From Mesorhizobium_G sp050247155 (GTDB lineage: Bacteria > Pseudomonadota > Alphaproteobacteria > Rhizobiales > Rhizobiaceae): a stretch of 64,000 nt of DNA. The stretch lies in contig JBFWUS010000007.1 in the NCBI GenBank assembly GCA_050247155.1, positions 38,289 to 102,288 on the forward strand, read 5' to 3'. This document shows, piece by piece, positions 26,109 through 35,169 of the stretch. The number at the start of each line of letters is the position of its first letter. Position 1 is the stretch's first letter. A program made the translations under genes and the position numbers. The notes under the pieces are model-generated. The model was given only the letters and a program-made list of their open reading frames with translations. It was not told where the DNA came from and ran no database searches.

Positions 26109-26921
26109 ATGGAAACGCTGAGTGTCAAGAATGTCGGCCTGACATATCCGGGACTATACTCGGACCAGGCCGTGATCGCCCTCCAGGGCGTCAATCTCAC
26201 CATAAACAGTGGCGATTTCGTCGTTGCGCTGGGTGCATCGGGTTGCGGCAAGACCACGCTGCTCAATCTGATGGCCGGCTTCATGGCCCCATCGGGCGGG
26301 GACATTTCACTGGGCAACCGCCGCGTGGCCGGACCGGGAGCCGAACGCGGTGTCGTCTTCCAGAAGCACGCTTTGCTGCCCTGGCTCAACGTCATCGACA
26401 ACACGGAATTCGGCCTGAAGCTGCGCGGTGTCGATAAGGCGCAGCGGCGCGAAATCGCGACCAAAAACCTTGCCCTGGTCGGGCTGCAGGATTTCCACCG
26501 GCACATGATCTACCACCTGTCGGGCGGCATGCAGCAGCGCGTCGGCATTGCTCGCGCACTGACCTGCGATCCCGCCATGCTGTTGATGGATGAGCCGATG
26601 GCAGCGCTCGACGCACTGACGCGCGAGACCATCCAGGAGTTGCTCCTGAAGGTCTGGAGTCTCACCAACAAGATGTTCTTCTTCATCACCCACAGTGTTG
26701 AGGAGGCGCTCTTCCTGGGATCGCGGCTGATTGTGATGTCGCCGAGGCCAGGCCGCATCACCCACACCTACGAGCTCGACTTCAATCGCCGCTTCCTCGC
26801 AGAGGGCAACGCCCGCGCGATCAAGTCCAGCCCGGAATTCATCAAGATGCGCGAAGAAGTGCTCGGCATCATCTATGGCGACGAACGCCAGTCTGGCAAT
26901 CCGGAGATGGCACATGCTTGA
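26109..26921 (+). CDS. tauB: Taurine ABC transporter ATP-binding protein TauB
   Basis: This 270-residue ATPase has Walker A GASGCGKTT at residues 42-50, signature LSGGMQQR near 142 and Walker B LLMDEPMAALD near 160, as in TauB/SsuB. GGGAGG lies about 9 bases before the ATG at 26109. Its end overlaps the start of tauC by 8 bases. Confidence 0.92.
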   Translation: METLSVKNVGLTYPGLYSDQAVIALQGVNLTINSGDFVVALGASGCGKTTLLNLMAGFMAPSGGDISLGNRRVAGPGAERGVVFQKHALLPWLNVIDNTEFGLKLRGVDKAQRREIATKNLALVGLQDFHRHMIYHLSGGMQQRVGIARALTCDPAMLLMDEPMAALDALTRETIQELLLKVWSLTNKMFFFITHSVEEALFLGSRLIVMSPRPGRITHTYELDFNRRFLAEGNARAIKSSPEFIKMREEVLGIIYGDERQSGNPEMAHA

Positions 26922-27741
26922 GAATGTTTTGAGAGCCCGTCCGGTACAGCCGGGCAAGATCTTCGGCGCGCCCGGCGACGGGAAAAGCGGTATGATCAGC
27001 CTGGTCACCGCGCTGGTGTTGATCGCGCTGTGGTTCCTGGTCACGCAGGCCGGCTGGGTGAAGCCACTGTTTCTCCCGTCACCTATCGCGGTGTGGAACA
27101 AGTTCGTGCTGGCGCTGACGGAAGGCGTGTCCAACTCGACACTGACGCAGCATACATTTGCCAGCCTTGGCCGCGTGCTCGGCGCTTTCGTTCTGGCCTT
27201 GGTGACGGCGGTGCCGATCGGCATCCTGATGGGTGTGAATCGCTTCGTGCGCGGTCTGTTCGACCCCATCATCGAATTCTACCGGCCGCTGCCGCCGCTG
27301 GCCTACCTGCCGCTGATCATCATCTGGCTGGGCATCGGCGAATTCCCGAAAGTGTTCCTGATCTTCCTGGCGATCTTCGCGCCGATGGCGATCGCTGCAA
27401 GGGCCGGTGTCCGATCGGTCTCCACCGAACAGATCCACGCCGCCTATGCCATGGGCGCAACCCGTGCCCAGGTCATCAGCCAGGTGATCATGAAGGCCGC
27501 CATGCCCGAAATCTTCACCGGCATGCGCATCGGCATCGGGGTGGGTTGGACGACGCTGGTGGCGGCCGAAATGGTCGCGGCGAACCGAGGCCTTGGCTTC
27601 ATGGTGCTTAACGCAGCGGAGAATCTCGAAAGCGACACCGTCATCATGGGCATCTTCATCATCGGGATATTCGCCTTCGCCTTCGATCTTTTGATCCGCT
27701 ACCTCGAAAAGGTTCTGATCCCCTGGAAAGGCCGCCTCTAG
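26914..27741 (+). CDS. tauC: Taurine ABC transporter permease TauC
   Basis: This 275-residue membrane protein starts at the ATG at 26914 inside the end of tauB, with GGAG upstream. It has six helices and the EAA-like loop near residues 175-195 (QIHAAYAMGATRAQVISQVI), as in TauC/SsuC. It forms the channel for TauA-delivered taurine. Confidence 0.92.
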   Translation: MLENVLRARPVQPGKIFGAPGDGKSGMISLVTALVLIALWFLVTQAGWVKPLFLPSPIAVWNKFVLALTEGVSNSTLTQHTFASLGRVLGAFVLALVTAVPIGILMGVNRFVRGLFDPIIEFYRPLPPLAYLPLIIIWLGIGEFPKVFLIFLAIFAPMAIAARAGVRSVSTEQIHAAYAMGATRAQVISQVIMKAAMPEIFTGMRIGIGVGWTTLVAAEMVAANRGLGFMVLNAAENLESDTVIMGIFIIGIFAFAFDLLIRYLEKVLIPWKGRL

Positions 27742-27848
27742 GCGAGACAAGACCAACCCAACACGCCTGATCGGACGGGGCGGCTCCCACGGCCATCCCG
27801 TCGAGGGCGGAGCCATGCCGATGGCTATAAATTGGAAGGATTTCGACA

Positions 27849-28235
27849 ATGACACTCTCAGCGACCGATCTCGAAAGCCTGTTCGACGCTTTCAACCGGC
27901 ACGACATCGACTCCGTCATGCAGTTTTTCGACGAAGACTGCATCTTCAACGCAGTTGGTGGCCCGGAAGTCTACGGCACGCGCTTTCAGGGCATCCAACC
28001 AATCGCGGATGCCTTCAGCGGCGTCTGGAAATCGATGCCCGATGCGCAGTGGGCCAACCACAGTCACTTCGTGCAGGGCGACCGCGGCGTCTCTGAATGG
28101 ACATTCTGCGGAACCGCTGCCGACGGCAGCCGGATCGAAGCCGAAGGCTGCGACCTCTTCACCATCAGGAACGGCAAGATCGTCCGCAAGCAGGCGTTCC
28201 GCAAGAGCCGGCCGCCGATCCAGTCGCGCGCCTAG
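27849..28235 (+). CDS. tauX: SnoaL-like small protein, TauX-type subunit of taurine dehydrogenase
   Basis: This 128-residue protein has a nuclear-transport-factor-2/SnoaL fold signature (LFDAFNRHDIDSVMQFFDED near the N-terminus, GCDLFTIRNGKIVRKQAF near the C-terminus). It lies directly before the FAD oxidoreductase gene. In Rhodobacter and Paracoccus taurine clusters a small TauX accompanies the flavoprotein TauY. The assignment here rests on size and position rather than a diagnostic motif. GGAAGGA precedes the ATG. Confidence 0.75.
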   Translation: MTLSATDLESLFDAFNRHDIDSVMQFFDEDCIFNAVGGPEVYGTRFQGIQPIADAFSGVWKSMPDAQWANHSHFVQGDRGVSEWTFCGTAADGSRIEAEGCDLFTIRNGKIVRKQAFRKSRPPIQSRA

Positions 28236-28251
28236 TGCCGGAGCAAGGGAT

Positions 28252-29652
28252 ATGGAAACGCACACCATCAATTCCAGAACGCGCCGTGAGCCGTTCGATC
28301 CGGCTTACGACCCGGTGCACGACCGCAGCCCGGGAACGGGCAAGGACTATGCGCCAACTTACTGGATAGCGACAGCCGGTCCCGAGCCGGATGACGATGG
28401 TCCCATCACCGCTGATGTCGACGTCGATGTCGCCATCATCGGCTCCGGCTACACGGGTCTCTCCTGCGCCATCCATCTGGCCAGGGAGCACGGCATCAAG
28501 GCCACCGTTCTGGAGGCGAACGGCGTCGCCTGGGGTTGCAGCACCCGCAATGGCGGCCAGGCGCAGATTTCCGCCGGACGGCTGAAGCGTTCGCAATGGA
28601 TCGCGCGCTGGGGCGTCGAGGTCGCCAAGAAAATGCACGCCGAGATATCGGAAGGTTTCGACCTGTTCCGCGCGTTAATTCACGAGCCGGAGATCCAATG
28701 CGACCCGCAGGACGGCGGCCACCTCTATATCGCGCATCGTGACAAGATGCTTCCTGCGCTGGAAAGCGAGGTGCGCGTCCTCAACGACGTCTTCGGCTAC
28801 CGAGCGCGCATGGTTTCACGCGATGAAATCCGCAGCGATTTCGTCCGCGACGAGGAAGCGCGCGGCGCCATGTATGAGCCGGACGGCATCGGCATCCACG
28901 CGGCCAAGCTCGCCTTCGGCTATCTCAGGCTGGCGCGCCGGCTGGGTGCGAAGGTGCATACGTCAAGCCCGGTTCTCGATTGCGCGTCGAAGGGCGGCGT
29001 CCATTATCTGCGCACACCTGGCGGAACCGTGCGCGCGCGCGCCGTGTGCATCGCGACCGCCGGCTACACCTCGCCGAGCATGAACAATTTGACCAAGCAT
29101 CGGCTGATGCCGATCCTGTCCAATTCGGTTGTCACCAGGCCGCTATCGGCATCGGAGCAGGACGCGTTGAGCTTCAAGGCGCGTATCCCGCTGACCGACA
29201 CGCGCACCCTGCGCCACTATTACCGGATGTTTCCGGACGGCCGAGTCCAGATCGGCAGCCGCAGCGCCATCAGCGGCCGTGACGCAAGCAATCCGAAGCA
29301 TTTGGAGCTGCTTTTGACCGGCCTCTACCGGAAGTTCCCAAGCCTGCGCGGCGTCGAGATCGACTATTCGTGGTGGGGCTGGGTCGATGTCAGTCACGAC
29401 ATGATGCCTCGCATCTTCCAGCCGGACCCGAGCCAGAAGCTGTTCTACGCCATGGGTTATGGCGGCAACGGCGTCATGTATTCGGCCCAGGCGGGCCGCC
29501 GCATGGCGCAGATGGTCGCCGGCAAGGGCGGCGCGCTCGATTTGCCGATCTTCACCTCTCCATTGCCGAGTCACGGGGTGCTGACGCCGTTCCGACGGCT
29601 CGGCCAGTGGGGGATGTACCGCTGGTACTACCTCAGGGACGAAATCCTCTAA
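28252..29652 (+). CDS. tauY: FAD-dependent amine oxidoreductase, TauY-type taurine dehydrogenase
   Basis: This 466-residue DAO/PuuB-like flavoprotein has the dinucleotide motif AIIGSGYTGLSCAIHLA at about residues 61-77 and WGCSTRNGGQAQIS downstream. The C-terminal flavin-contact region includes YGGNGVMYSAQAGRRMA. TauXY oxidises taurine to sulfoacetaldehyde and ammonium, passing electrons to the respiratory chain. The start ATG at 28252 has GGAGCAAGGGA upstream. There is no tpa aminotransferase inside the cluster, so this enzyme is the likely deaminating step. Confidence 0.82.
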   Translation: METHTINSRTRREPFDPAYDPVHDRSPGTGKDYAPTYWIATAGPEPDDDGPITADVDVDVAIIGSGYTGLSCAIHLAREHGIKATVLEANGVAWGCSTRNGGQAQISAGRLKRSQWIARWGVEVAKKMHAEISEGFDLFRALIHEPEIQCDPQDGGHLYIAHRDKMLPALESEVRVLNDVFGYRARMVSRDEIRSDFVRDEEARGAMYEPDGIGIHAAKLAFGYLRLARRLGAKVHTSSPVLDCASKGGVHYLRTPGGTVRARAVCIATAGYTSPSMNNLTKHRLMPILSNSVVTRPLSASEQDALSFKARIPLTDTRTLRHYYRMFPDGRVQIGSRSAISGRDASNPKHLELLLTGLYRKFPSLRGVEIDYSWWGWVDVSHDMMPRIFQPDPSQKLFYAMGYGGNGVMYSAQAGRRMAQMVAGKGGALDLPIFTSPLPSHGVLTPFRRLGQWGMYRWYYLRDEIL

Positions 29653-29695
29653 CCGCCAGAAACCAGACAATTCCTCCAGGGAAAGGAACCACGCC

Positions 29696-31474
29696 ATGAA
29701 AATGACCACGGAAGAAGCCTTCATCAAGGTTCTGCAGATGCATGGGCTAGAACATGCTTTCGGCATTATCGGCTCGGCCATGATGCCAGTGTCGGACCTG
29801 TTTCCGAAGGCCGGCATCAAGTTCTGGGACTGCGCCCACGAAACCAATGCCGGTATCATGGCCGACGGCTTCAGCCGCGCCACGGGCACCATGGCGATTG
29901 CGATAGGCCAGAACGGCCCGGGCGTCACCGGCTTCATCACCGCGATGAAGACGGCCTACTGGAATCACACGCCGCTGCTCATGGTCACGCCGCAGGCGGC
30001 CAACAGGACTATCGGCCAGGGTGGCTTCCAGGAAGTCGAGCAGATGGCGATGTTCAAGGAGATGGTGTGCTACCAGGAGGAAGTGCGCGACCCGTCGCGT
30101 ATTCCCGAAGTGCTGAACCGCGTTATCGAAAAGGCCTGGCGCGGTTGCGCTCCGGCGCAGATCAACATCCCGCGCGATTTCTGGACTCAGGTGATCGACG
30201 TCGATCTGCCGGCGATCGTCCGTCTCGAGCGCCCAGCCGGCGGCCCGCAGGCGATCGCGGAGGCGGCGAAGCTGCTGTCCGAAGCGAAGTTCCCCGTCAT
30301 CCTCAATGGCGCCGGCGTGGTCATCGGCGACGCCATTGGTGAATCGATGGCGCTGGCCGAGCGGCTCGATGCCCCCGTTTGCTGCGGCTATCAGCACAAC
30401 GACGCCTTCCCGGGCAGCCATCGCCTGGCCGTCGGTCCGCTCGGCTACAATGGGTCCAAGGCCGCGATGGAGTTGATCAGCAAAGCCGACGTCGTGCTGG
30501 CGCTCGGCACCCGGCTTAATCCGTTCTCGACACTGCCGGGCTACGGCATCGACTATTGGCCGAAGAACGCTTCGATCATTCAGGTCGATATCAACAGCGA
30601 CCGCATCGGCCTGACCAAGCGCGTGTCGGTCGGCATCTGCGGCGATGCCAAGCAGGTGGCTCGCCAGATCATCGAACAGTTGTCCTCGTCCGCTGGCGAT
30701 GCCGGCCGCGAGGAGCGCAAGGCGACCATCCACCAGACCCGTTCGGCCTGGCTGCAGCAACTCTCCTCGATGGACCACGAGGACGACGACCCGGGCACGG
30801 AGTGGAACGACAGCGCCCGCAAGCGCGAGCCGAACCGCATGTCGCCGCGTCAGGCCTGGCGGGCCATTCAGGCCGCGCTGCCGAAGGAGGCGATCATCTC
30901 GACCGACATCGGTAACAACTGCGCCATCGGCAATGCCTATCCGAGCTTCGAGAACGGCCGCAAATATCTGGCGCCAGGCATGTTTGGTCCTTGCGGTTAC
31001 GGCTTCCCGTCGATCGTCGGCGCGAAGATCGGCTGCCCCGACGTTCCGGTGGTCGGCTTTGCGGGCGACGGCGCGTTCGGCATCTCGATGAACGAGATGG
31101 GGGCGATCGGCCGCGAGGGCTGGCCGGCGATCACGATGGTGATCTTCCGTAACTATCAGTGGGGCGCCGAGAAGCGCAACACGACGCTCTGGTACGCCAA
31201 CAACTTCGTCGGCACCGAGCTCAATCCCAATCTGAGCTACGCCAAGGTGGCCGAGGGGTGTGGGCTGAAGGGCGTTACGGTCGACAATCCCTCAGACCTG
31301 ACGCAAGCGCTGGCCAAGGCGATCGAAGACCAGGCCAACGGGGTGACTACCTTCGTCGAGGTCGTGCTCAACCAGGAACTCGGCGAACCCTTCCGTCGCG
31401 ACGCGATGAAGAAGCCGGTGCCGGTCGCCGGCATCGACAAGGCCGACATGCGCCCGCAGAAGCGGGCGGCCTGA
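29696..31474 (+). CDS. xsc: Sulfoacetaldehyde acetyltransferase Xsc
   Basis: This 592-residue thiamine-diphosphate enzyme has the highly characteristic start KMTTEEAFIKVLQMHG followed by AFGIIGSAMMPVSDLFPKAG. The thiamine-diphosphate motif begins GDGAFGISMNEMG and ends with NYQWGAEKRNTT. It converts sulfoacetaldehyde plus phosphate to sulfite and acetyl phosphate. It is the defining gene of the C2-sulfonate pathway. GGGAAAGGA lies upstream of the ATG. Confidence 0.97.
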   Translation: MKMTTEEAFIKVLQMHGLEHAFGIIGSAMMPVSDLFPKAGIKFWDCAHETNAGIMADGFSRATGTMAIAIGQNGPGVTGFITAMKTAYWNHTPLLMVTPQAANRTIGQGGFQEVEQMAMFKEMVCYQEEVRDPSRIPEVLNRVIEKAWRGCAPAQINIPRDFWTQVIDVDLPAIVRLERPAGGPQAIAEAAKLLSEAKFPVILNGAGVVIGDAIGESMALAERLDAPVCCGYQHNDAFPGSHRLAVGPLGYNGSKAAMELISKADVVLALGTRLNPFSTLPGYGIDYWPKNASIIQVDINSDRIGLTKRVSVGICGDAKQVARQIIEQLSSSAGDAGREERKATIHQTRSAWLQQLSSMDHEDDDPGTEWNDSARKREPNRMSPRQAWRAIQAALPKEAIISTDIGNNCAIGNAYPSFENGRKYLAPGMFGPCGYGFPSIVGAKIGCPDVPVVGFAGDGAFGISMNEMGAIGREGWPAITMVIFRNYQWGAEKRNTTLWYANNFVGTELNPNLSYAKVAEGCGLKGVTVDNPSDLTQALAKAIEDQANGVTTFVEVVLNQELGEPFRRDAMKKPVPVAGIDKADMRPQKRAA

Positions 31475-31483
31475 TCCAAGCTA

Positions 31484-31511
31484 GCGCCTGCCCGGCTTGT
31501 CGGGCAGGCGC
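31484..31511 (+). other. Perfect 11-bp hairpin after xsc
   Basis: Arms 31484-31494 and 31501-31511 are perfectly complementary around a 6-base loop. The hairpin lies 10 bases after the xsc stop. No T tract follows, so it is not a classical terminator. It may stabilise the tauABCXY-xsc message or partly separate it from the exporter and pta. Confidence 0.6.
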
Positions 31512-31555
31512 ATGGACCAGCGTGCTCACAAATCTCGACAACAGGACAGGCAACC

Positions 31556-32593
31556 ATGACAACGAGCGCAACGTCGTCCGGCCAGTTTGGTGGACTGCCC
31601 GCAATGGCTGCCAAATATTGGCCCGGCATCGCCATCACCGGCGCGACGGCCATCGCCGCGCAGTTCCTGTCCGACCATTATGGCGCGCCGGCCCTGCTGA
31701 TGGCGCTGCTGCTCGGCATCGCCTTTCACTTCCTGTCGGAGGAAGGGCGCTGCGTACCAGGCATCGATCTCTGCGCCAAGAAGGTGCTGCGCATCGGTGT
31801 CGCGCTGCTCGGCATGCGCATCAGTGTTGACCTGCTGATCAGTCTTGGGCCGGGCACCATCTTGTTGCTTGTCGGGGCGATCGCCGCGACGATCGGATTT
31901 GGGCTGGCCGCCGCCAAAATGCTCGGGCGGGGCTGGCGGCTGGCGCTGATCACCGGCGGCTCCGTGGCGATCTGCGGCGCTTCGGCGGCGATGGCGATCG
32001 CTGCGGTATTGCCGAAGAATGAGTTTTCCGAGCGCAATCTGATTTTCACCGTACTGTCCGTTACCGTGCTTTCCACCATCGCCATGATCGTCTATCCGAT
32101 CGTCGCTCATTCGATCGGGCTGGATGCGCGGGCAACCGGCATCTTCTTCGGCGGCACCATCCACGACGTGGCGCAAGTGGTGGGCGCGGGCTTCTCAGTC
32201 TCGCCCGAAGCGGGTGAAACCGCGACCTTGGTCAAGCTGATCAGGGTCGCCATGTTGGCGCCAGTGGTGCTGATCTATTCGCTGGCGACCCGCACCGTTG
32301 CCGGCCCGGCTGGCACGTCCGAACGCCCGCCGCTTTTGCCCGGCTTCGTCGTGGCGTTTTTGGTTCTTGCTGCGATCAATTCCTTCGGCCTGATCCCGCA
32401 GGCGGTTTCAGAAGCCGGATCCGTGGTTTCTCGTTGGGCGCTTCTGGTCGGCATCGTGTCGGTCGGCATGAAGACGGCGCTGCGCCGCGTGCTTGAGGTC
32501 GGTGGCGATGCAGTCGCGCTCATCGTGGCCGAGACGATCTTCATTGCCCTTTTCTTCCTCGCTGGCATGTACGTCCTGGGATATGTGTCATGA
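31556..32593 (+). CDS. YeiH-family membrane protein, probable sulfite/sulfate exporter
   Basis: This 345-residue protein has about ten hydrophobic helices and the family motifs GGSVAICGASAAMAI near residue 140 and FFGGTIHDVAQVVGAG near 200. YeiH-family proteins (UPF0324) often accompany sulfonate-dissimilation genes and are proposed to export the sulfite or sulfate released by Xsc. Transport has not been shown by this sequence alone. Its stop overlaps the pta ATG. Confidence 0.85.
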   Translation: MTTSATSSGQFGGLPAMAAKYWPGIAITGATAIAAQFLSDHYGAPALLMALLLGIAFHFLSEEGRCVPGIDLCAKKVLRIGVALLGMRISVDLLISLGPGTILLLVGAIAATIGFGLAAAKMLGRGWRLALITGGSVAICGASAAMAIAAVLPKNEFSERNLIFTVLSVTVLSTIAMIVYPIVAHSIGLDARATGIFFGGTIHDVAQVVGAGFSVSPEAGETATLVKLIRVAMLAPVVLIYSLATRTVAGPAGTSERPPLLPGFVVAFLVLAAINSFGLIPQAVSEAGSVVSRWALLVGIVSVGMKTALRRVLEVGGDAVALIVAETIFIALFFLAGMYVLGYVS

Positions 32594-33591
32594 AGCCTCT
32601 GGAGCGTATTCTCGATACAGCGCGCCGCGCCCCAAAAAGCATCGTCTTGGCGGAAGGCGAGGACGACCGCATCCTGGAGGGTGCTGTCAGGGCTTCGCGA
32701 GACGGCATCGCCGAGATCATTCTTGTCGGCAACGGTAAGGTTATCGCAGACAAGCTGGCAGGCATAGGCGCTGGTGACGCAGCGGTCCGCATCGAGGATC
32801 CGGCTTCGTCCGCGCTGACGTCAAAACTTGCCGCCGCCTATCATGCGTTGCGCAAGTCCAAAGGCGTCGACGAGGACGCGGCCCGGCGGGCGCTTCTCAA
32901 TCCGCTCAATTTCGCCGCGATGATGGTGCGGGAAGGCGAAGCGGATGGCACGGTCGGCGGCGCGGTCGCCACCACGGCGGACACCGTGCGGGCAGCTTTG
33001 CAGACCATCGGCCGAGCCCCAGGCGTCGATCTGGTGTCGAGCTTTTTCCTGATGATGCTGTGCCAGCCGCATCACGTGAAGAAGGGCGCGTTCGTGTTTG
33101 CCGATTGCGGCCTGGTGGTCGATCCGGATGCCGCCGCTTTGGCCGACATCGCCCGCATGTCGGCGAAATCCTACGAGGCGCTGATCACCGCTCCGGCGCG
33201 GGTCGCGATGCTGTCTTTCTCGACCGGCGGCAGCGCCTCGCATGAAAAGGTCTCGAAGGTTGTCGAGGCGACGCGACGGGTGCGCGAAGCCGATCCGAGC
33301 CTTGTCATCGATGGCGAACTGCAATTCGACAGCGCCTTCGTGGAAGCGGTCAGCGCAGCCAAGGCGCCGAATTCCGCTTTGCACGGACAGGCCAACGTCT
33401 TCGTGTTTCCCAACCTCGACGCCGCCAATATCGGCTACAAGATCGCGCAGCGCATCGGTGAGGCCGAAGCCATCGGCCCAGTCCTCCAGGGCCTCGCCAG
33501 GCCCGCCAACGATCTTTCGCGCGGCTGCAACGCCGCCGACGTATTCCATATGATCGCGATCACGGTGGTCCAGGCGGCGGCAGACGCGTAA
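32590..33591 (+). CDS. pta: Phosphate acetyltransferase Pta
   Basis: This 333-residue short-form Pta has LNPLNFAAMMVREGEADGTVGGA and the C-terminal NVFVFPNLDAANIGYKIAQR. It turns the acetyl phosphate made by Xsc into acetyl-CoA, completing taurine carbon dissimilation. It overlaps the exporter gene by 4 bases and ends the operon. The 49 bases to the convergent amidohydrolase stop contain no obvious terminator. Confidence 0.95.
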   Translation: MKPLERILDTARRAPKSIVLAEGEDDRILEGAVRASRDGIAEIILVGNGKVIADKLAGIGAGDAAVRIEDPASSALTSKLAAAYHALRKSKGVDEDAARRALLNPLNFAAMMVREGEADGTVGGAVATTADTVRAALQTIGRAPGVDLVSSFFLMMLCQPHHVKKGAFVFADCGLVVDPDAAALADIARMSAKSYEALITAPARVAMLSFSTGGSASHEKVSKVVEATRRVREADPSLVIDGELQFDSAFVEAVSAAKAPNSALHGQANVFVFPNLDAANIGYKIAQRIGEAEAIGPVLQGLARPANDLSRGCNAADVFHMIAITVVQAAADA

Positions 33592-33640
33592 CAGCCATGG
33601 CGCAAGATTTCGCGAAGAATGGAACCCGCATTCACCGTGC

Positions 33641-34669
33641 TCAGCCGGCTTTCGACCCGAAACCGCTCAGGAAGGACGTAAGGTTGTCGCCGAGTTCGTC
33701 GCAGAGATAGCCGCCCTCCTGCACGATCACGGTCGGCAAACGCAGCGCGCCGATCGCCTCCGCGATGCGCGCAAAGCCCGGTGTGGAGACCGACAGCCCG
33801 CCGAACGGATCCTTTTCGAAGGCGTCGAGGCCGAGCGCCACGACGAGCGCGTCCGGCGAAAAGGCTTCGACGCGGCGAATGGCGGCTGCCAGCGCCTCGA
33901 GGAAAACATTGTCGCCGGATTTGCGCGGCAGCGGCAGATTGAGATTGTAGCCGAGCCCAAGCCCTTCGCCGCGCTCGTCCGCATAGCCCCAGAAGAAAGG
34001 GTAGAAACGCGCGGGGTCGGCGTGGATCGAAACCGTGAGAACATCGGCGCGATCGTAGAACATGCCCTGCGTGCCGTTGCCGTGATGCAGGTCGACGTCG
34101 AGGATCGCAACGCGGTTTGCTTGCATCAAAAGATGCTGCGCGGCGATGCCGGAATTGTTGAAGAAACAGAAGCCGCCGGCGACGTCGCGGAAGGCGTGGT
34201 GACCCGGCGGACGGCAGAGCGCGTAAGACCATTTCTCGCCGGCCATGACAGTCTCGGTCGCCGAGACGGCCGTCGAAGCGCTCCAGCGGGCGCTTTCAAA
34301 GGTGTGCTCGGAAATCGGACAGGACGTATCGGCCATATGATAGCCGGCTTGGCCGACAGCCGAGGCTGGATAGCTGCCGGTACGAGCGATCGGATGGATA
34401 TTCGGGATGACCTCGGCGGAAGCCCCATCGATGCGCTGCCAGCGCTCGTGGATGCGGCCCAGGAAATCGAGATATTCCGGCGTGTGCACGGCGGAGACCG
34501 GGCCGAGACCATGATCCTTCGGCCGCACGATTTCCGTGCCGGCAGCCCGCGCGCCGGCCAGCAGGCGCTCGATGCGTTCCGGTTGTTCCGGGTTCGGCTG
34601 CGGCGCGCCGCTCGACAGGAAGAACCTCGGATCGTGGCGTTTCTGTTCTTCCGCAAAAAACGTCTTCAT
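33641..34669 (-). CDS. aphA: Acetylpolyamine amidohydrolase (histone-deacetylase superfamily)
   Basis: This 342-residue zinc enzyme matches the Mycoplana acetylpolyamine amidohydrolase with a constant offset of two. Zinc ligands are D193, H195 and D282, catalytic histidines H157/H158 (RPPGHHAF) and catalytic Tyr Y321 (QEGGYL). Residues about 76-125 form the extra loop typical of the dimeric polyamine deacetylases. It removes acetyl groups from N-acetylputrescine, N-acetylcadaverine and similar amines. The ATG at 34669 overlaps the GNAT stop; the ATG at 34738 is inside the GNAT gene. Confidence 0.88.
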   Translation of the reverse strand: MKTFFAEEQKRHDPRFFLSSGAPQPNPEQPERIERLLAGARAAGTEIVRPKDHGLGPVSAVHTPEYLDFLGRIHERWQRIDGASAEVIPNIHPIARTGSYPASAVGQAGYHMADTSCPISEHTFESARWSASTAVSATETVMAGEKWSYALCRPPGHHAFRDVAGGFCFFNNSGIAAQHLLMQANRVAILDVDLHHGNGTQGMFYDRADVLTVSIHADPARFYPFFWGYADERGEGLGLGYNLNLPLPRKSGDNVFLEALAAAIRRVEAFSPDALVVALGLDAFEKDPFGGLSVSTPGFARIAEAIGALRLPTVIVQEGGYLCDELGDNLTSFLSGFGSKAG

Positions 34670-35160
34670 GCGTTTTCCCCACCGGCGAATGCTTCGAAAT
34701 CCGCGCCCTTGATCATATGGATATGCTCGTCGCGGCAATGGCGGATGCCGAGGCGGTCATAGAACGCCTGCGCGCGAACATTCTCTACGTCGACCGACAG
34801 GCGCAGGTAACGCGCGCCGCGCGCGTGGCCGCGCTGGGCCGCGGCCTGCAACAGTCGTTCGCCGATCCGCCCGCCGCGAAAGGCGTCAGCCACATAGAGA
34901 TCCTGCACATAGAGGCCAGGCGTACCCATCCAGGTCGAAAAGCTTGGAAAGTTCAGGCAGAGGCCGGCGAAGGTTCCGCCCGCCTCGGCAATCAGCACCT
35001 CGAAGGCGGGACTCGGGCCAAAACCATGGCGGCGAATATCGTCAGCCGTCGAGACGAACTTCGACCCCGCCTTCATGCCGGCGGCCATCGTCTTCAGCGC
35101 GGCGTGGATGGTCTCGGCATCCTCCGCTACCGCCGGCCGTATTCGGATATCGTCTCGCAT
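34666..35160 (-). CDS. GNAT-family N-acetyltransferase
   Basis: This 164-residue single-domain GNAT has motif A (VQDLYVADAFRGGRIGERLL) for acetyl-CoA binding and a C-terminal QAFYDRLGI strand-helix. It is reminiscent of diamine or spermidine acetyltransferases. Its stop overlaps the start of the amidohydrolase gene that would remove such acetyl groups. The substrate is unknown. Confidence 0.85.
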   Translation of the reverse strand: MRDDIRIRPAVAEDAETIHAALKTMAAGMKAGSKFVSTADDIRRHGFGPSPAFEVLIAEAGGTFAGLCLNFPSFSTWMGTPGLYVQDLYVADAFRGGRIGERLLQAAAQRGHARGARYLRLSVDVENVRAQAFYDRLGIRHCRDEHIHMIKGADFEAFAGGENA

Positions 35161-35169
35161 GGCCGCTCC

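Noticed and set aside
29747..30778. Minus-strand ORF of 343 codons opposite xsc
   Set aside because: Xsc is unambiguous on the plus strand, and the antisense product resembles no family.
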